Source: Neocallimastix lanati (nom. inval.) (lineage: Eukaryota > Neocallimastigomycota > Neocallimastigomycetes > Neocallimastigales > Neocallimastigaceae). Taken from it: a stretch of 64,000 nt of DNA. The position numbers and the translations under genes were made by a program. The stretch is from contig JACVTC010000181.1 in the NCBI GenBank assembly GCA_016946835.1, positions 91,501-155,500 of the forward strand. The letters are read 5' to 3'. Each line of letters starts with the position of its first letter. The first letter of the stretch is position 1. Below, piece after piece: positions 33,557 to 44,880 of the stretch. The notes below the pieces were generated by a model that worked only from the letters and a program-made list of their open reading frames with translations, ran no database searches and had not been told where the DNA came from.

Positions 33557-33569
33557 AAGGTAACTTTTA
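33557..33569. promoter_or_regulatory. AAAGGTAACTTTT element upstream of ank5
   Basis: The diverged version of the ankyrin-gene palindrome (two changes), 216 bp upstream of the old ATG. Its decay in the frameshifted gene fits relaxed constraint. Confidence 0.33.
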
Positions 33570-34053
33570 TATAGAAGATAATTAAAAAAAAAAAAAAATT
33601 AAAAATAATAAAAAAAATATTTTAAATAGTTAAAAAATTATATTAAAATTAAAAAATTTATCATTTGGACTTAAAAAATAATATTTTATAAAAATTATTA
33701 TTTATTATTATTAATAAAACTATTTTTGGATGTTTTAGAGTTGATAATTTTTTGGACTTTTTCATTTATAAAAAATAAAAAAATATTTAAAAATATTTTA
33801 ATAATTAAAATTAAAATTATTATATAAAATTAAAGTTATTAACAATTTAAAAAAAATCAAAAAAAAAGGACATTTTAAATGTCTATGATATGAAATGAAA
33901 ATAAAAACCTTAATTATTAATAAATTATTTTATTAATAATTACATAAAAATAAATTAATTAATCACTTGATTAATTATCATATGATTTATAAAATGATAT
34001 GCATGACTTTTATGTGCTATCGTTTAATTATAATAATTAGAGTGATTATCTTT
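33570..34053. other. left flank of the MULE
   Basis: There is no gene. 33890-34053 resembles 12230-12270 and then R1 (GACTTTTATGTGCTATCGTTTAATTATAATAAT), which continues beyond the MULE at 40402. Confidence 0.6.
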
Positions 34054-34062
34054 ATTTAATTT
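34054..34062. repeat. left copy of the MULE 9-bp target duplication
   Basis: ATTTAATTT lies directly before the GGGGG terminus. The same nine bases follow the right terminus at 40402-40410. Nine base pairs is the usual target duplication of Mutator-like elements. Confidence 0.88.
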
Positions 34063-34099
34063 GGGGGTGGTGCGTTTCGGAATGTGGCTTTAAATATTT

Positions 34100-34579
34100 T
34101 TACATAAATTTTCATTTCGGAATGTGGCTTATATTGTTTTTTTATAAATTTTTATTTATGAATATAATATTTAAATATTAAAATAAAATGGCACATATAA
34201 TTTCTTTGAAAAAATAATTATTAAAAATATTTAAAATGTGATATATTTCAAAAAAAATAATGATTTACATTCGCCATATTCTGAAAATTTTTATTTATTT
34301 ATTAATTTATTCATTTAATTATTTAATAATGATATTTAATAATATTTCTTTTTATACTATTTTCTAATTATAAAGTTTGTTTATTATATGGAAATATAAT
34401 AATTTACATTAATTTAAAATACTGTAAAAATTATAATAAAATTCATGTTAATATATATGAATATGCTATATCATTTACTTTATTATATAATTTATTTGTT
34501 GCTAAATTCAGTTTTTATATTAATTTCATATCAATATCTTATTTATTTTATTTTATCATATTATATATTATTATTTCAC
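34100..34579. other. left subterminal region of the MULE
   Basis: AT-rich and without a gene. It contains the second TTCGGAATGTGGCTT copy near 34116-34130 and TTCGCCATATTCTG at about 34268, motifs shared with the termini of the 2.5-kb element. Confidence 0.5.
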
Positions 34580-37375
34580 TGCATATTTATTTTATTTTAT
34601 TTTATTTTATTTTATTTCGATTGATACTTGCAATTTATTATAATTCACATATTTATTTTATTTTATTAGTACTTGTATTTTTATTATAATTCAAATATTT
34701 ATTTTGTTTTATTTTATTTTATTTTTATTAATACTTGTATTTTTATTATAATTCAAATAATTTTTTTATTTTATTTTATTTTATTTTATTTTATTTTTAT
34801 TAATACTTTATTCCTTTATATTACTTCACTATTTATTTTATTTTATTTTATTTTATTTTATTTTATTTTATTTTATTTTATTTTATTTTATTTTATTTTA
34901 TTTTATTTTATTTTATTTTATTTTATTTTATTTTATTTTATTTTATTTTATTTTATTTTATTTTATTTTATTTTATTTTATTTTATTTTATTTTATTTTA
35001 TTCAATCTGTACTTATATTTATATTCTACTATTTATTTTATTTTATTTTATTTTATTTTATTTTATTTTATTTTATTTTATTTTATTTTATTTTATTTTA
35101 TTTTATTTTATTTTATTTTATTTTATTTTATTCAATCTGTACTTATATTTATATTCTACTATTTATTTTATTTTATTTTATTTTATTTTATTTTATTTTA
35201 TTTTATTTTATTTTATTTTATTTTATTCAATCTGTACTTATATTTATATTCTACTATTTATTTTATTTTATTTTATTTTATTTTATTTTATTTTATTTTA
35301 TTTTATTCAATCTGTACTTATATTTATATTCTACTATTTATTTTATTTTATTTTATTTTATTTTATTTTATTTTATTTTATTTTATTTTATTTTATTTTA
35401 TTCAATCTGTACTTATATTTATATTCTACTATTTATTTTATTTTATTTTATTTTATTTTATTTTATTTTATTTTATTTTATTTTATTTTATTTTATTTTA
35501 TTTTATTTTATTTTATTTTATTTTATTCAATCTGTACTTCATATTTATATTCTACTATTTATTTTATTTTATTTTATTTTATTTTATTTTATTTTATTTT
35601 ATTTTATTTTATTTTATTCAATCTGTACTTCATATTTATATTCTACTATTTATTTTATTTTATTTTATTTTATTTTATTTTTATTAATACTTTATTCCTT
35701 TATATTACTTCACTATTTATTTTATTTTATTTTATTTTATTTTATTTTATTTTATTTTATTTTATTTTATTTTATTTTATTTTATTTTATTTTATTTTAT
35801 TTTATTTTATTTTATTTTATTTTATTTTATTTTATTTTATTTTATTTTATTTTATTTTATTTTATTTTATTTTATTTTATTCAATCTGTACTTATATTTA
35901 TATTCTACTATTTATTTTATTTTATTTTATTTTATTTTATTTTATTTTATTTTATTTTATTTTATTTTATTTTATTTTATTTTATTTTATTTTATTTTAT
36001 TTTATTCAATCTGTACTTATATTTATATTCTACTATTTATTTTATTTTATTTTATTTTATTTTATTTTATTTTATTTTATTTTATTTTATTTTATTTTAT
36101 TCAATCTGTACTTATATTTATATTCTACTATTTATTTTATTTTATTTTATTTTATTTTATTTTATTTTATTTTATTTTATTCAATCTGTACTTATATTTA
36201 TATTCTACTATTTATTTTATTTTATTTTATTTTATTTTATTTTATTTTATTTTATTTTATTTTATTTTATTTTATTCAATCTGTACTTATATTTATATTC
36301 TACTATTTATTTTATTTTATTTTATTTTATTTTATTTTATTTTATTTTATTTTATTTTATTTTATTTTATTTTATTTTATTTTATTTTATTTTATTCAAT
36401 CTGTACTTCATATTTATATTCTACTATTTATTTTATTTTATTTTATTTTATTTTATTTTATTTTATTTTATTTTATTTTATTTTATTCAATCTGTACTTC
36501 ATATTTATATTCTACTATTTATTTTATTTTATTTTATTTTATTTTATTTTATTTTATTTTATTTTATTTTATTTTATTTTATTTTATTTTATTTTATTTT
36601 ATTTTATTTTATTTTATTTTATTTTATTTTATTTTATTTTATTTTATTTTATTCAATCTGTATTTCATATTTATATTTCAACTATTTATTTTATTTTATT
36701 CATTCTGTATTTCATATTTATATTTCAACTATTAATTTTATTTTATTCAATCTGTACTTTATATTTATATTTCAACTATTAATTTTATTTTATTCATCCT
36801 GTACTTTATATTTATATTTCAACTATTTATTTTATTTTATTCATTCTGTACTTCATATTTATATTTCAACTATTTATTTTATTTTATTCATTCTGTACTT
36901 CATATTTATATTTCAACTATTTATATTATTTTATTCATTCTGTACTTTATATTTATATTTCAACTATTTATTTTATTTTATTCAATCTGTACTTTATATT
37001 TATATTTCAACTATTTATTTTATTTTATTCATTCTGTACTTCATATTTATATTTCAACTATTTATTTTATTTTATTCATTCTGTACTTCATATTTATATT
37101 TCAACTATTTATTTTATTTTATTCAATCTGTACTTCATATTTATATTTCAACTATTTATTTTATTTTATTCATTCTGTATTTCATATTTATATTTCAACT
37201 ATTTATTTTATTTTATTCATTCTGTATTTCATATTTATATTTCAACTATTAATTTTATTTTATTCATCCTGTACTTCATATTTATATTTCAACTATTTAT
37301 TTTATTTTATTCAATCTGTACTTTATATTTATATTTCAACTATTTATTTTATTTTATTTTATTTTATATACTTAT
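34580..37375. repeat. (TTTTA)n satellite with higher-order units inside the MULE
   Basis: From 34580 to about 36650, runs of TTTTA alternate with the spacer TTCAATCTGTACTTATATTTATATTCTACTA. From 36660 to 37375 this condenses into about 15 tandem units of 47 bp (TTTCAACTATTTATTTTATT..., e.g. 36676 to 36723). The array reads open in one frame only because the pentamer lacks stops there. Confidence 0.95.
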
Positions 37376-38215
37376 ACTTCTATATTATTACATTCTATAT
37401 TTTTTTCATTTTATTTTTAAATATTCTTTTTAAAATTCTTATTTCCTTTTTAATATTTTTTTATCTAATATTTTAAATAAATTTTATATAATACGAAAAT
37501 CTTTTTTACTCAGGAGCATTATATTTAACTTGATAAGGAAAGATTATTTGAAAATTTAATTATAAATATTAAATTAAAACTTTTTTTTAGTAATAGTAAT
37601 AATAACAATAACATTTTTAAACATAAATTTCTATTAAATAATAAATAAATTATTTTAGATATTTATATTATACAAATCTAATAAACTAAGAGCATTACTA
37701 TTTTTACAAATAGTAAAGTTTTTTTTAGAAAGCCTGATAGAAATAATTTAAAATATTAATTATTTTCTTTTATAAGTATTATAATACTTAAATATCATTA
37801 TATATATTTAAAATGTATATTTGAATATTTATTAAAAATATGAAATATATATTAAATATATTTTTAAAAAATATATTAATTTAATAATTGGTTTATTTTA
37901 TAAAAATTATTTATTTATTTATTAATTTACTACAATATAAAATAAAAATAATGCGAAATGCAATACATTCATATTTTTAATATTTTATAATACTAATATA
38001 TAATAATAAAGACATCTTTTAATTTTATTTAATAATATTTAATAAAGTAAAAAATATTTAAAATAAATTTATAAAAAAAATTTTTTTTAATATTTTTAAG
38101 CTAACCCTATCAATAAATATTAAATAAATTTCAATATTGAATTTCTTATTAAATAAAAAAATTTAATTTTCAATTAATTGTAATTATGATTTTGAAAGGA
38201 TTTTAATAATTATTT
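37376..38215. other. 3' region of the MULE transposase
   Basis: AT-rich DNA with no gene, lying between the satellite and the transposase stop codon. Poly-A signal-like AATAAA words are frequent but uninformative at this composition. Confidence 0.45.
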
Positions 38216-39664
38216 TTATTTTGTTTTATTAAAATTAATGATTTCATTATTCAATCTAATTAAACAATTAAACCAATTTTCGATGATATCATTTTTACTA
38301 CATCCAATATTTTTTAATTCGGCTTCCATATTTTTATAATATTCAACTAAAATATTAATGTCATCGACCCTTTCTGATATTCTGCTCTTTTTTCTCCAAA
38401 TTCCTTTAATTCTCATATGGTAATCATAGTAAGATTTGGATTCTTCAAATTGTATTGTATATATTAATTTATAAAATGAAGGCTTTTTTACAAATAAATT
38501 TTTTAAATAACTGTTATAAGATTCTGAAGCATTATTTGTTATGTGGTCTATATTATTGTAATAATTCCAATATTTTATATTATAGATATTTAGAAATGTT
38601 TTCTCAAAATAATCTAAAAAATTCAAAAATTGGGAACAGGTAGATCCATATCTCTTGCATGTATTTTTAATTTTATTAAAAATATCAGGTATGTATTCAA
38701 TATTAATAAAACATAAATTAGAAATCGCTTTATAATAAGTATTTAAAATATTATGATCTTTCACTTCCTTGTAACATAATTTATTTTTTTTTGTCATTAA
38801 TAATCTTTTATAATGCCAAAAACAATATTTAATATTTATATTGGGAAAAATATTTTCCACTGCATTAGATATTCCTTTTTCAAAATCACAATGAAAAATT
38901 TTTTCAGAGAAATTAATATTTGCATTATATTTAATTATATTTTTTTTTATTTCATTAAATAATATTTCGTAAGTTGTTTGTTCTTTGTTTTTTAATATTG
39001 ACATGGAAGTAGTGTAAAAACAATTTAATTCTGTAACATAAGTTCTGGTAATGAATACTTGATAACTATTAGTTGGAGCTATTAAAAATGTACCATCAGC
39101 AAATATATGTTTATTCTCCATAAATAATTTTGCTTGGAATGGTGATTGAAAAATTATTATATTAGAATTTTTGAATATCATAAAGTATTCATCTCTTATT
39201 GTTTTATAATATTCAGATACATTAGGAACTTCATCAAATGTTTTTACATTAGGAAAAAATTGTTTGTTTTTATATCTTGTTATTTGGGATTTAATTGTTT
39301 TATATTCAGGGCATATATATCCTATTTCTTGAGAAATTTTATCAAATATGCGTTTTGATTTTATATCAGAAGGAATCAAACTTTTTTTTATTTCATCTTT
39401 AATTTTATGTTTTATTAATGATTTGGATGCATTAATTTCATTACCAGGATGATTATGTGAAGAATCATAATTTAAAACCTCTTTATTATCATTTAAAATA
39501 ATAAAAGACTTACATTTATTTAATGTTTTATATTCTGTACATCTATATATTTTTGTATTATCTTTTTTTAATTTTGAAAAATTATATTTAAATTTTCGAT
39601 CTATAATTATTTGCTCTTTTCCTCGATTTGTTTCACTTATATCAATTTTTAGATTTCCCTCCAT
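38216..39664 (-). CDS. MULE transposase, 482 aa
   Basis: The first in-frame ATG is at 39664; the codon before it is TTG. Residues ~20-75 form a FLYWCH/WRKY-like zinc-binding domain with C42, C51, H70 and H72 (YRCTEYKTLNKCKSF ... SSHNHPG). The MULE catalytic core follows: FADGTF with D190, FHCDFEKGISNAV with D260, then the CFWH motif (281-284) and NNASESYNSYLKN with E381, giving a DDE triad. The enzyme cuts at the terminal inverted repeats and inserts the element with a 9-bp duplication. The frame has no stops or introns, its composition is only slightly less AT-rich than the surroundings, and the length is within the family range. It is the one mobile-element protein here that could be active. 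Confidence 0.92.
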   Translation of the reverse strand: MEGNLKIDISETNRGKEQIIIDRKFKYNFSKLKKDNTKIYRCTEYKTLNKCKSFIILNDNKEVLNYDSSHNHPGNEINASKSLIKHKIKDEIKKSLIPSDIKSKRIFDKISQEIGYICPEYKTIKSQITRYKNKQFFPNVKTFDEVPNVSEYYKTIRDEYFMIFKNSNIIIFQSPFQAKLFMENKHIFADGTFLIAPTNSYQVFITRTYVTELNCFYTTSMSILKNKEQTTYEILFNEIKKNIIKYNANINFSEKIFHCDFEKGISNAVENIFPNINIKYCFWHYKRLLMTKKNKLCYKEVKDHNILNTYYKAISNLCFINIEYIPDIFNKIKNTCKRYGSTCSQFLNFLDYFEKTFLNIYNIKYWNYYNNIDHITNNASESYNSYLKNLFVKKPSFYKLIYTIQFEESKSYYDYHMRIKGIWRKKSRISERVDDINILVEYYKNMEAELKNIGCSKNDIIENWFNCLIRLNNEIINFNKTK

Positions 39665-40401
39665 CAAAATTTTTAATATAAATATTAATAAATATGAAAA
39701 TATTTATTTTTTATTTTTTATTTAATATGTATTTTCAATTTTTTTTAAAAATTACAATTACAAATATAAAAATATTTTATTTTATTTCAAGAAAATTACT
39801 AAAAAAATATTTATCTTTTTTTTTTTATTTTATTTTTTCATTATAAAATAAAATATTTATTTAATTATTATTTATTTATATAATAAAAAATTACAGTTAT
39901 AAATATAAATAAATATGAAAATATTTTATTTTATTTCAAGAAAATTACTAATAAAATATTTTATTTCAAGAAAATTACTAAAAAAATATTTATCTTTTCT
40001 TTTTTTTATTTTATTTTTTTATTATAAAATAAAATATTTATTTAATTATTATTTATTTATTTATTTATATAATAAAAAATTACAGTTATAAATATAAATA
40101 AAAATGAAAATATTTTATTTTATTTTTTTTGTATTTTATTTTTTTAATCTTTTTTATTTTTTTTATTTTTTTTTATTTTTAATTTTTTTTATTTTTTTAT
40201 TTTTTTTATTTTTTTATTTTTTTATTTTTTTATTTTTTATTATCAAATATATATTAAATTATGAAATTATTATAAAATAAAATATTTATTTAATTATTAT
40301 TTAATTATTTATTTATATAAAAAAATTTATATATAATACGCCATCTCAAAAAGCATGTGGCTTATATCTATTCACGTGCGGTTCCTAAACGCGCTCTCCC
40401 C
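39665..40401. other. 5' region and right end of the MULE
   Basis: Contains two ~120-bp near-repeats (AAAATATTTTATTTTATTTCAAGAAAATTACTA... at 39762-39900, 39926-40075 and again at 40105) and (TTTTTTA)n stretches. The promoter of the transposase must lie here, but no specific box is distinguishable. The right terminus is 40330-40401. Confidence 0.5.
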
Positions 40402-40720
40402 ATTTAATTTATGATTACTTTTTCCTAAAAATAATTAAAAAAAACCCTCATTCTAAAATTAATTTTTACTAAGAAATTGGTTGTTATTTAAGGAAATTTA
40501 ACATTTTTAATAAATATAAATTTAAGAAATATAAAATTAACATTTTAAACATAGAATATAAAATATATCTATAAGAATATAATATCAATATTTAAATAAT
40601 AAATGTATATTATATGTAAGAATATTAAATAAATATAAAATAATACATAATAATATATTATATAATATAATATAATATAAATATATAATTCAATAGATTA
40701 TAAAATAATATATATTATAA
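40402..40720. repeat. right half of R1 after the MULE
   Basis: Begins with the second ATTTAATTT (40402-40410), continues TATGATTACTTTTTCC and runs as the reverse complement of 4240-4529. This proves that the MULE split a dispersed repeat. Confidence 0.85.
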
Positions 40721-40879
40721 TAGTAATTATAATATAATAATGAATAACTAATAATATATTATAAAAATTATTATCAAAAAGATATAAATTTAATATTTAA
40801 TAATTATTATTAAATATATAAATAGGTTAATACACATATTTGTTTTAGATCAAAAATGATCTAAAAATAACGTGATATA

Positions 40880-41481
40880 AGATAAATTTATGTAAAACCA
40901 TAAATTCTATAAAACGCATAAAATTAATGTAAACGTAAAATTTTTAACATAAATTTTATGTTATGAAAACATGTAAATAATTTATAAATGAATTAAGTTT
41001 TATTTTATTTCAATTTAATTATTTTATTTTATTATATTTTTATTCTATTTTATTAAATAATTTATAAATGAATTATGTCCATTTTAATTATATTATTTTA
41101 TTATATTTTTATTATATTTTATTATATTTTTATTCTATTTTTATACATTTTAAATATTCTAAATATTTTATTATTTATATTATACTTTTTATAATATTTA
41201 ACTAAATATTTATTTCTTATTATTTTTAAATAGTTTATTATGATTTCTAAATATAAAATCAAGAATAATTCTTTATAATTATTCTTTGCAGCAAATGTTT
41301 ATGCCAAAATTTACTTATTAATTCTTTTATATTATAAAATTAATGAATAAAAACATGTTTTAAATAAATTTTAATTACTTTTAAATAATAAATAAATAAA
41401 ATTTTATAATTAAATAACAACTTAAATAAAACTTCTCCCAATAAGAGAACTTGAACCAAGGCGTACTTTATCATCTAGTTA

Positions 41482-41536
<55 letters not shown>

Positions 41537-41880
41537 AAAATTCAACATAATATTTTAAACTTTTGTACATTAAAGTATTATAAATATTTATAATGTTTTA
41601 ATTATGTAATAATTTGTATGTAAAATATAGAAAGGAAAAACATTTTATAACTTTAATATTTTGAGTCTTTTTTAAATACTTTATTAAATCATATAAATTA
41701 ATAAATAATAAATAAAATTTTAATTGAATAATAATAATACATTTTGTTGTGTACACATCATATTTTATATTGACTCCTTTAACTTATATATATATATTAT
41801 TATTAAAGCTATATATATATATATATAAAATAAAAATAAAAGAAATAATTAAAATTAAAATTATTATATAAAAATAATAT
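40880..41880. repeat. dispersed repeat R2, copy 4
   Basis: Nearly identical to 13590-14700, including the GC-richer AACTTGAACCAAGGCGTACTTTATC segment at 41451-41475 and the CT/AT microsatellite, but not next to an ankyrin gene. Confidence 0.85.
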
Positions 41881-41994
41881 TCAATAATTATTATTTATTA
41901 TTATTAATAATACTATTTTTGGATGTTTTAGAGTTAATTATTTTTTTTATAATATTTAATAATTAAAAATTAATTTTAAATTATTATATAAAAT

Positions 41995-42360
41995 AATTGA
42001 ATAATAAATAATAAATAATAAATAAATAATAAATAATAAATAATAAAAAGAGTATTTATTAATAAATAATAAATAATAAATAATAAAAAGAGTATTTATT
42101 AATAAATAATAAATAATAAGTAAATAAATAATAAATAATAAATAATAAGTAAATAAATAATAAATAATAAATAATAAATAATAAATAATAAATAATAAAT
42201 AATAAATAATAAATAAATAAATAATAAATAATAAATAATAAAAAGAGTATTTATTAATAAATAATAAATAATAATAAAAAGAAGTATGTATTAATAAATA
42301 TTAAATAATAAATAATAAATAATTGAATAATAAATAATTGAATAATAAATAATATATATT
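41995..42360. repeat. (AATAAAT)n array, second copy
   Basis: A shorter version of the 1960-3300 array, with the same AAAAGAGTATTTATTAATAA interruptions and the same unique flank (42350-42545). Confidence 0.9.
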
Positions 42361-42564
42361 TTATAATATTTTATTATATTTTATTCTGTTTCATTATATT
42401 TTATTCTACTTTATTCTATTTTATGTCAATAAAACTTGAATGTAAAGTTAAAACTAAAAGAACAAAAAAGTTGATATAAAAATAAAAATAAAAATCTTAA
42501 TTATTAATAAATTATTTTATTAATCATTACATAAAAATAAATTAAATAAGGAACCTCCTCATCA

Positions 42565-43084
42565 TGATCAAAAATTGATGGAGATGTGCAGTAATACAGT
42601 TGTATTATTTTCATAAGTGTTTTATTAAGAGATATATTTTTATTATAATTATTTTTGTGTGTTAATTTATTAAATTTATTAATAATATTAGTTGATAATT
42701 AATAATTATACGTCAAAAAAAAAAAAAAAAAAAAAAAGTATTTAATTTTATTCTTAATAATTAAAGGCAGCTGGGAATTTGGACCAGGATAAAAACGAAA
42801 AAGTCTTTAATTACTATTTAGATTTAGTTAATAGTGATAAGTTAATTAATTAATTATAATATTTTATTTGTAATTAAAGATAACTGGGAATTTGATCCAG
42901 TATAAAAAACGAATAAGCTTTTAATTAGCAGCTATTAGTTTATTATATAATATAAAAAATAATAATAATAATAATAATAGTAGTAATAAATAGTATTAAT
43001 TAGTATCTTAATAAAAATAATGAAAAAAAAAATTAAAATAGTAATAATAATAAATAATAATAGTAATAAATAATATTAAATAGT

Positions 43085-43115
<31 letters not shown>

Positions 43116-43246
43116 TAATAGTGACTAAATTATATATTTAATTGTTATAAATAGTAAACTCGTTTTTTTATTAGTTAATAAGACTATATTGTTAAACATA
43201 TTATATATATATATATAAAATATTTATTATTCTGAATTTTGTGAAG
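42565..43246 (+). other. non-coding leader of retroelement C
   Basis: The same sequence as 4591-5247. It carries the paired GCTGGGAATTTGGACCAG and AACTGGGAATTTGATCCAG segments and ends at the GTGAAGATG start context. Confidence 0.45.
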
Positions 43247-44110
43247 ATGTCAGGTTCATCTACTCCATGTTTCATTCACAAGCCTTATTATGCTTATTTA
43301 TATGATGATAATTTCTCAATACCTGCTAATACTATTTTTACAACCATAAAAGAGGATAAAAGAGCTATTCATAGAATCAGTTATAGAAGGTATGGGATAT
43401 TCAGGAAGATATAATAAAATCAGAATTAAGAAATTTGTTAATAACATTTAATGATGTTGTTGCAATATCTTCAGATGATTTTGGAACCATTCAAATTATT
43501 ACCACATCATATTGAACTGATAGATGGAGCAAAACCTATTAAACAAAGAGCATATAGGTTATCCCATATCCAATGAATAGCATTGAAAGAAGAATTAAAA
43601 AAAAAATTAATTGATAAAAGGATTAATTTCTCCTTCCCACTCTCCATGGTCGTCTCCTATTGTATTAATACCAAAGAAAAAATGGATGTTGGAGACTATA
43701 TGCAGATTATAGATTAATTAATAATATTACAATAAAAGAGGCATATTCACTTATTCACTACCAAAAAATTCAAGAAATATTCGACGCTCTAAAGGTTGCT
43801 ACTATTTTCTCGGCAATTGATTTATTTAGTGGATATCATCAAATTCCTATGTTTGTTGATGATCAAGAAGTTACCTCCTTTACTACAAAATATGGTAACT
43901 ATAACTTTAAAGTGATTCTGTTTGGGTTAACGAATGCACCGGCTACTTTTTTTTTTTTTTTTTTTTTCAGAGGGAAATGAATCGAATATTTTTCGATTTT
44001 AATTAATCATTGTGTACAAATATATCTTGATGATATTATTGTTTATTCCCCCTAATGTAGAACAACATTTATTAGATTTAAAAGAAGTATTTAATATTTT
44101 TAAGAAAGTA
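43247..44110 (+). pseudogene. retroelement C: gag start fused to reverse transcriptase
   Basis: After the MSGSSTP start the frame passes into pol sequence, so most of gag and protease are deleted. RT motifs follow in order: LEPFKLLPHHIELIDGAKPI, a disrupted SPWSSPIVLIPKK region, FSAIDLFSGYHQIPM with the first catalytic Asp, FGLTNAPATF expanded by a 22-T run, QREMNRIFFDF and YLDDIIVYSP at 44023-44052. Several stops and frameshifts interrupt it. It is the best-preserved RT domain of the four copies but still dead. Confidence 0.88.
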
Positions 44111-44880
44111 TAAATTAAAATTAAATATTGAAAAATGTCATTTTTAATAGGTATGAAGTAGAGGCTTTGGGACATAAAGTAACAAATAAAAAGGTTTAGG
44201 ACCTATTTAGAGGAAAGTGGAAGCCATTAGTAAGATGAATATCCCAAATAATATTACAGGAGTTGCGTTCTTTTCTAGGTATGGTCGGTTACTATAGAAA
44301 TTTTATTAATAATTATGTATTAATATCAGCTCCATTAATGTAAATTTATTAATGAAAAAATGTAGAATATGTCTGGACATTGCAACATACTGAAAGTTTC
44401 CATAAATTGATAAACGCGTTAGTTAATGCACCTATTCTTTGTTACCCAAGATTTGATAAACCATAAACCATTTATCATCCGGCTCCGATGCTAGTTTTAA
44501 TGGTATTGATAGTGTTTTACTTAAAATTATATGATGATAATATAGAACATCCAGTTTATTTTGTTTAGCCGCTCTCTAACCAAATCAGAAAAAAAATTAT
44601 GCCATTACAGAATTAGAGGGTACCGCTGCATACTATTTGTGTTAATCAATTTAGAACCATATATTCTTAGTAATCCATTTCAGACAATTTTTATATATAC
44701 TGACCACTTACCTTTAGTTTCTATTATTAAGAAGTTTAGAACCTGCTACAAGTAAACATGCTCGTTGTTGTAATCTTTTTTTAGTCAACTTCAAATTAAT
44801 ATTGTATATCAACCTGATAAGGATAATATTATCGCTGATGCACTATTAAGAATTAGAAAAAAAAAAAAAGATAATATAAT
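44111..44880 (+). pseudogene. retroelement C: RT thumb and RNase H
   Basis: The connection motif LRSFLGMVGYYRNFINNYV (44270-44320), APILCYPRFDKP, a broken DAS motif, YTDHLPLVSIIKK (44695-44735) and YQPDKDNIIADALLRI (44810-44855) follow the normal RNase H order. Frame breaks occur near 44190, 44340, 44460, 44570 and 44755. RNase H removes the RNA strand during reverse transcription; this copy is inactive. Confidence 0.82.

Larger units (their letters stand above)
34063..40401. mobile_element. Mutator-like element (MULE), 6.3 kb
   Basis: The boundaries are set by the 9-bp duplication ATTTAATTT and by comparison with the uninterrupted site at 4240-4590. The termini are imperfect inverted repeats: GGGGGTGGTGCGTTTCGG on the left, and GGGGAGAGCGCGTTTAGG read inward from the right. 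TTCGGAATGTGGCTT occurs twice near the left end, and TACGCCAT plus GCATGTGGCTT lie near the right. The element contains one gene, the transposase on minus, and a 2.8-kb pentamer satellite between that gene and the left end. The open transposase and intact duplication suggest a fairly recent insertion. Confidence 0.88.

Noticed and set aside
34673-37252. 859-codon open frame on plus reading FILFYFILFYF
   Set aside because: It is the (TTTTA)n satellite read in a frame without stops. There is no start context, domain or composition beyond the repeat.
34580-37375. Regularly spaced repeats resembling a CRISPR array
   Set aside because: Spacers are conserved and repeats are a homogeneous pentamer inside a eukaryotic transposon. 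No cas genes are present.
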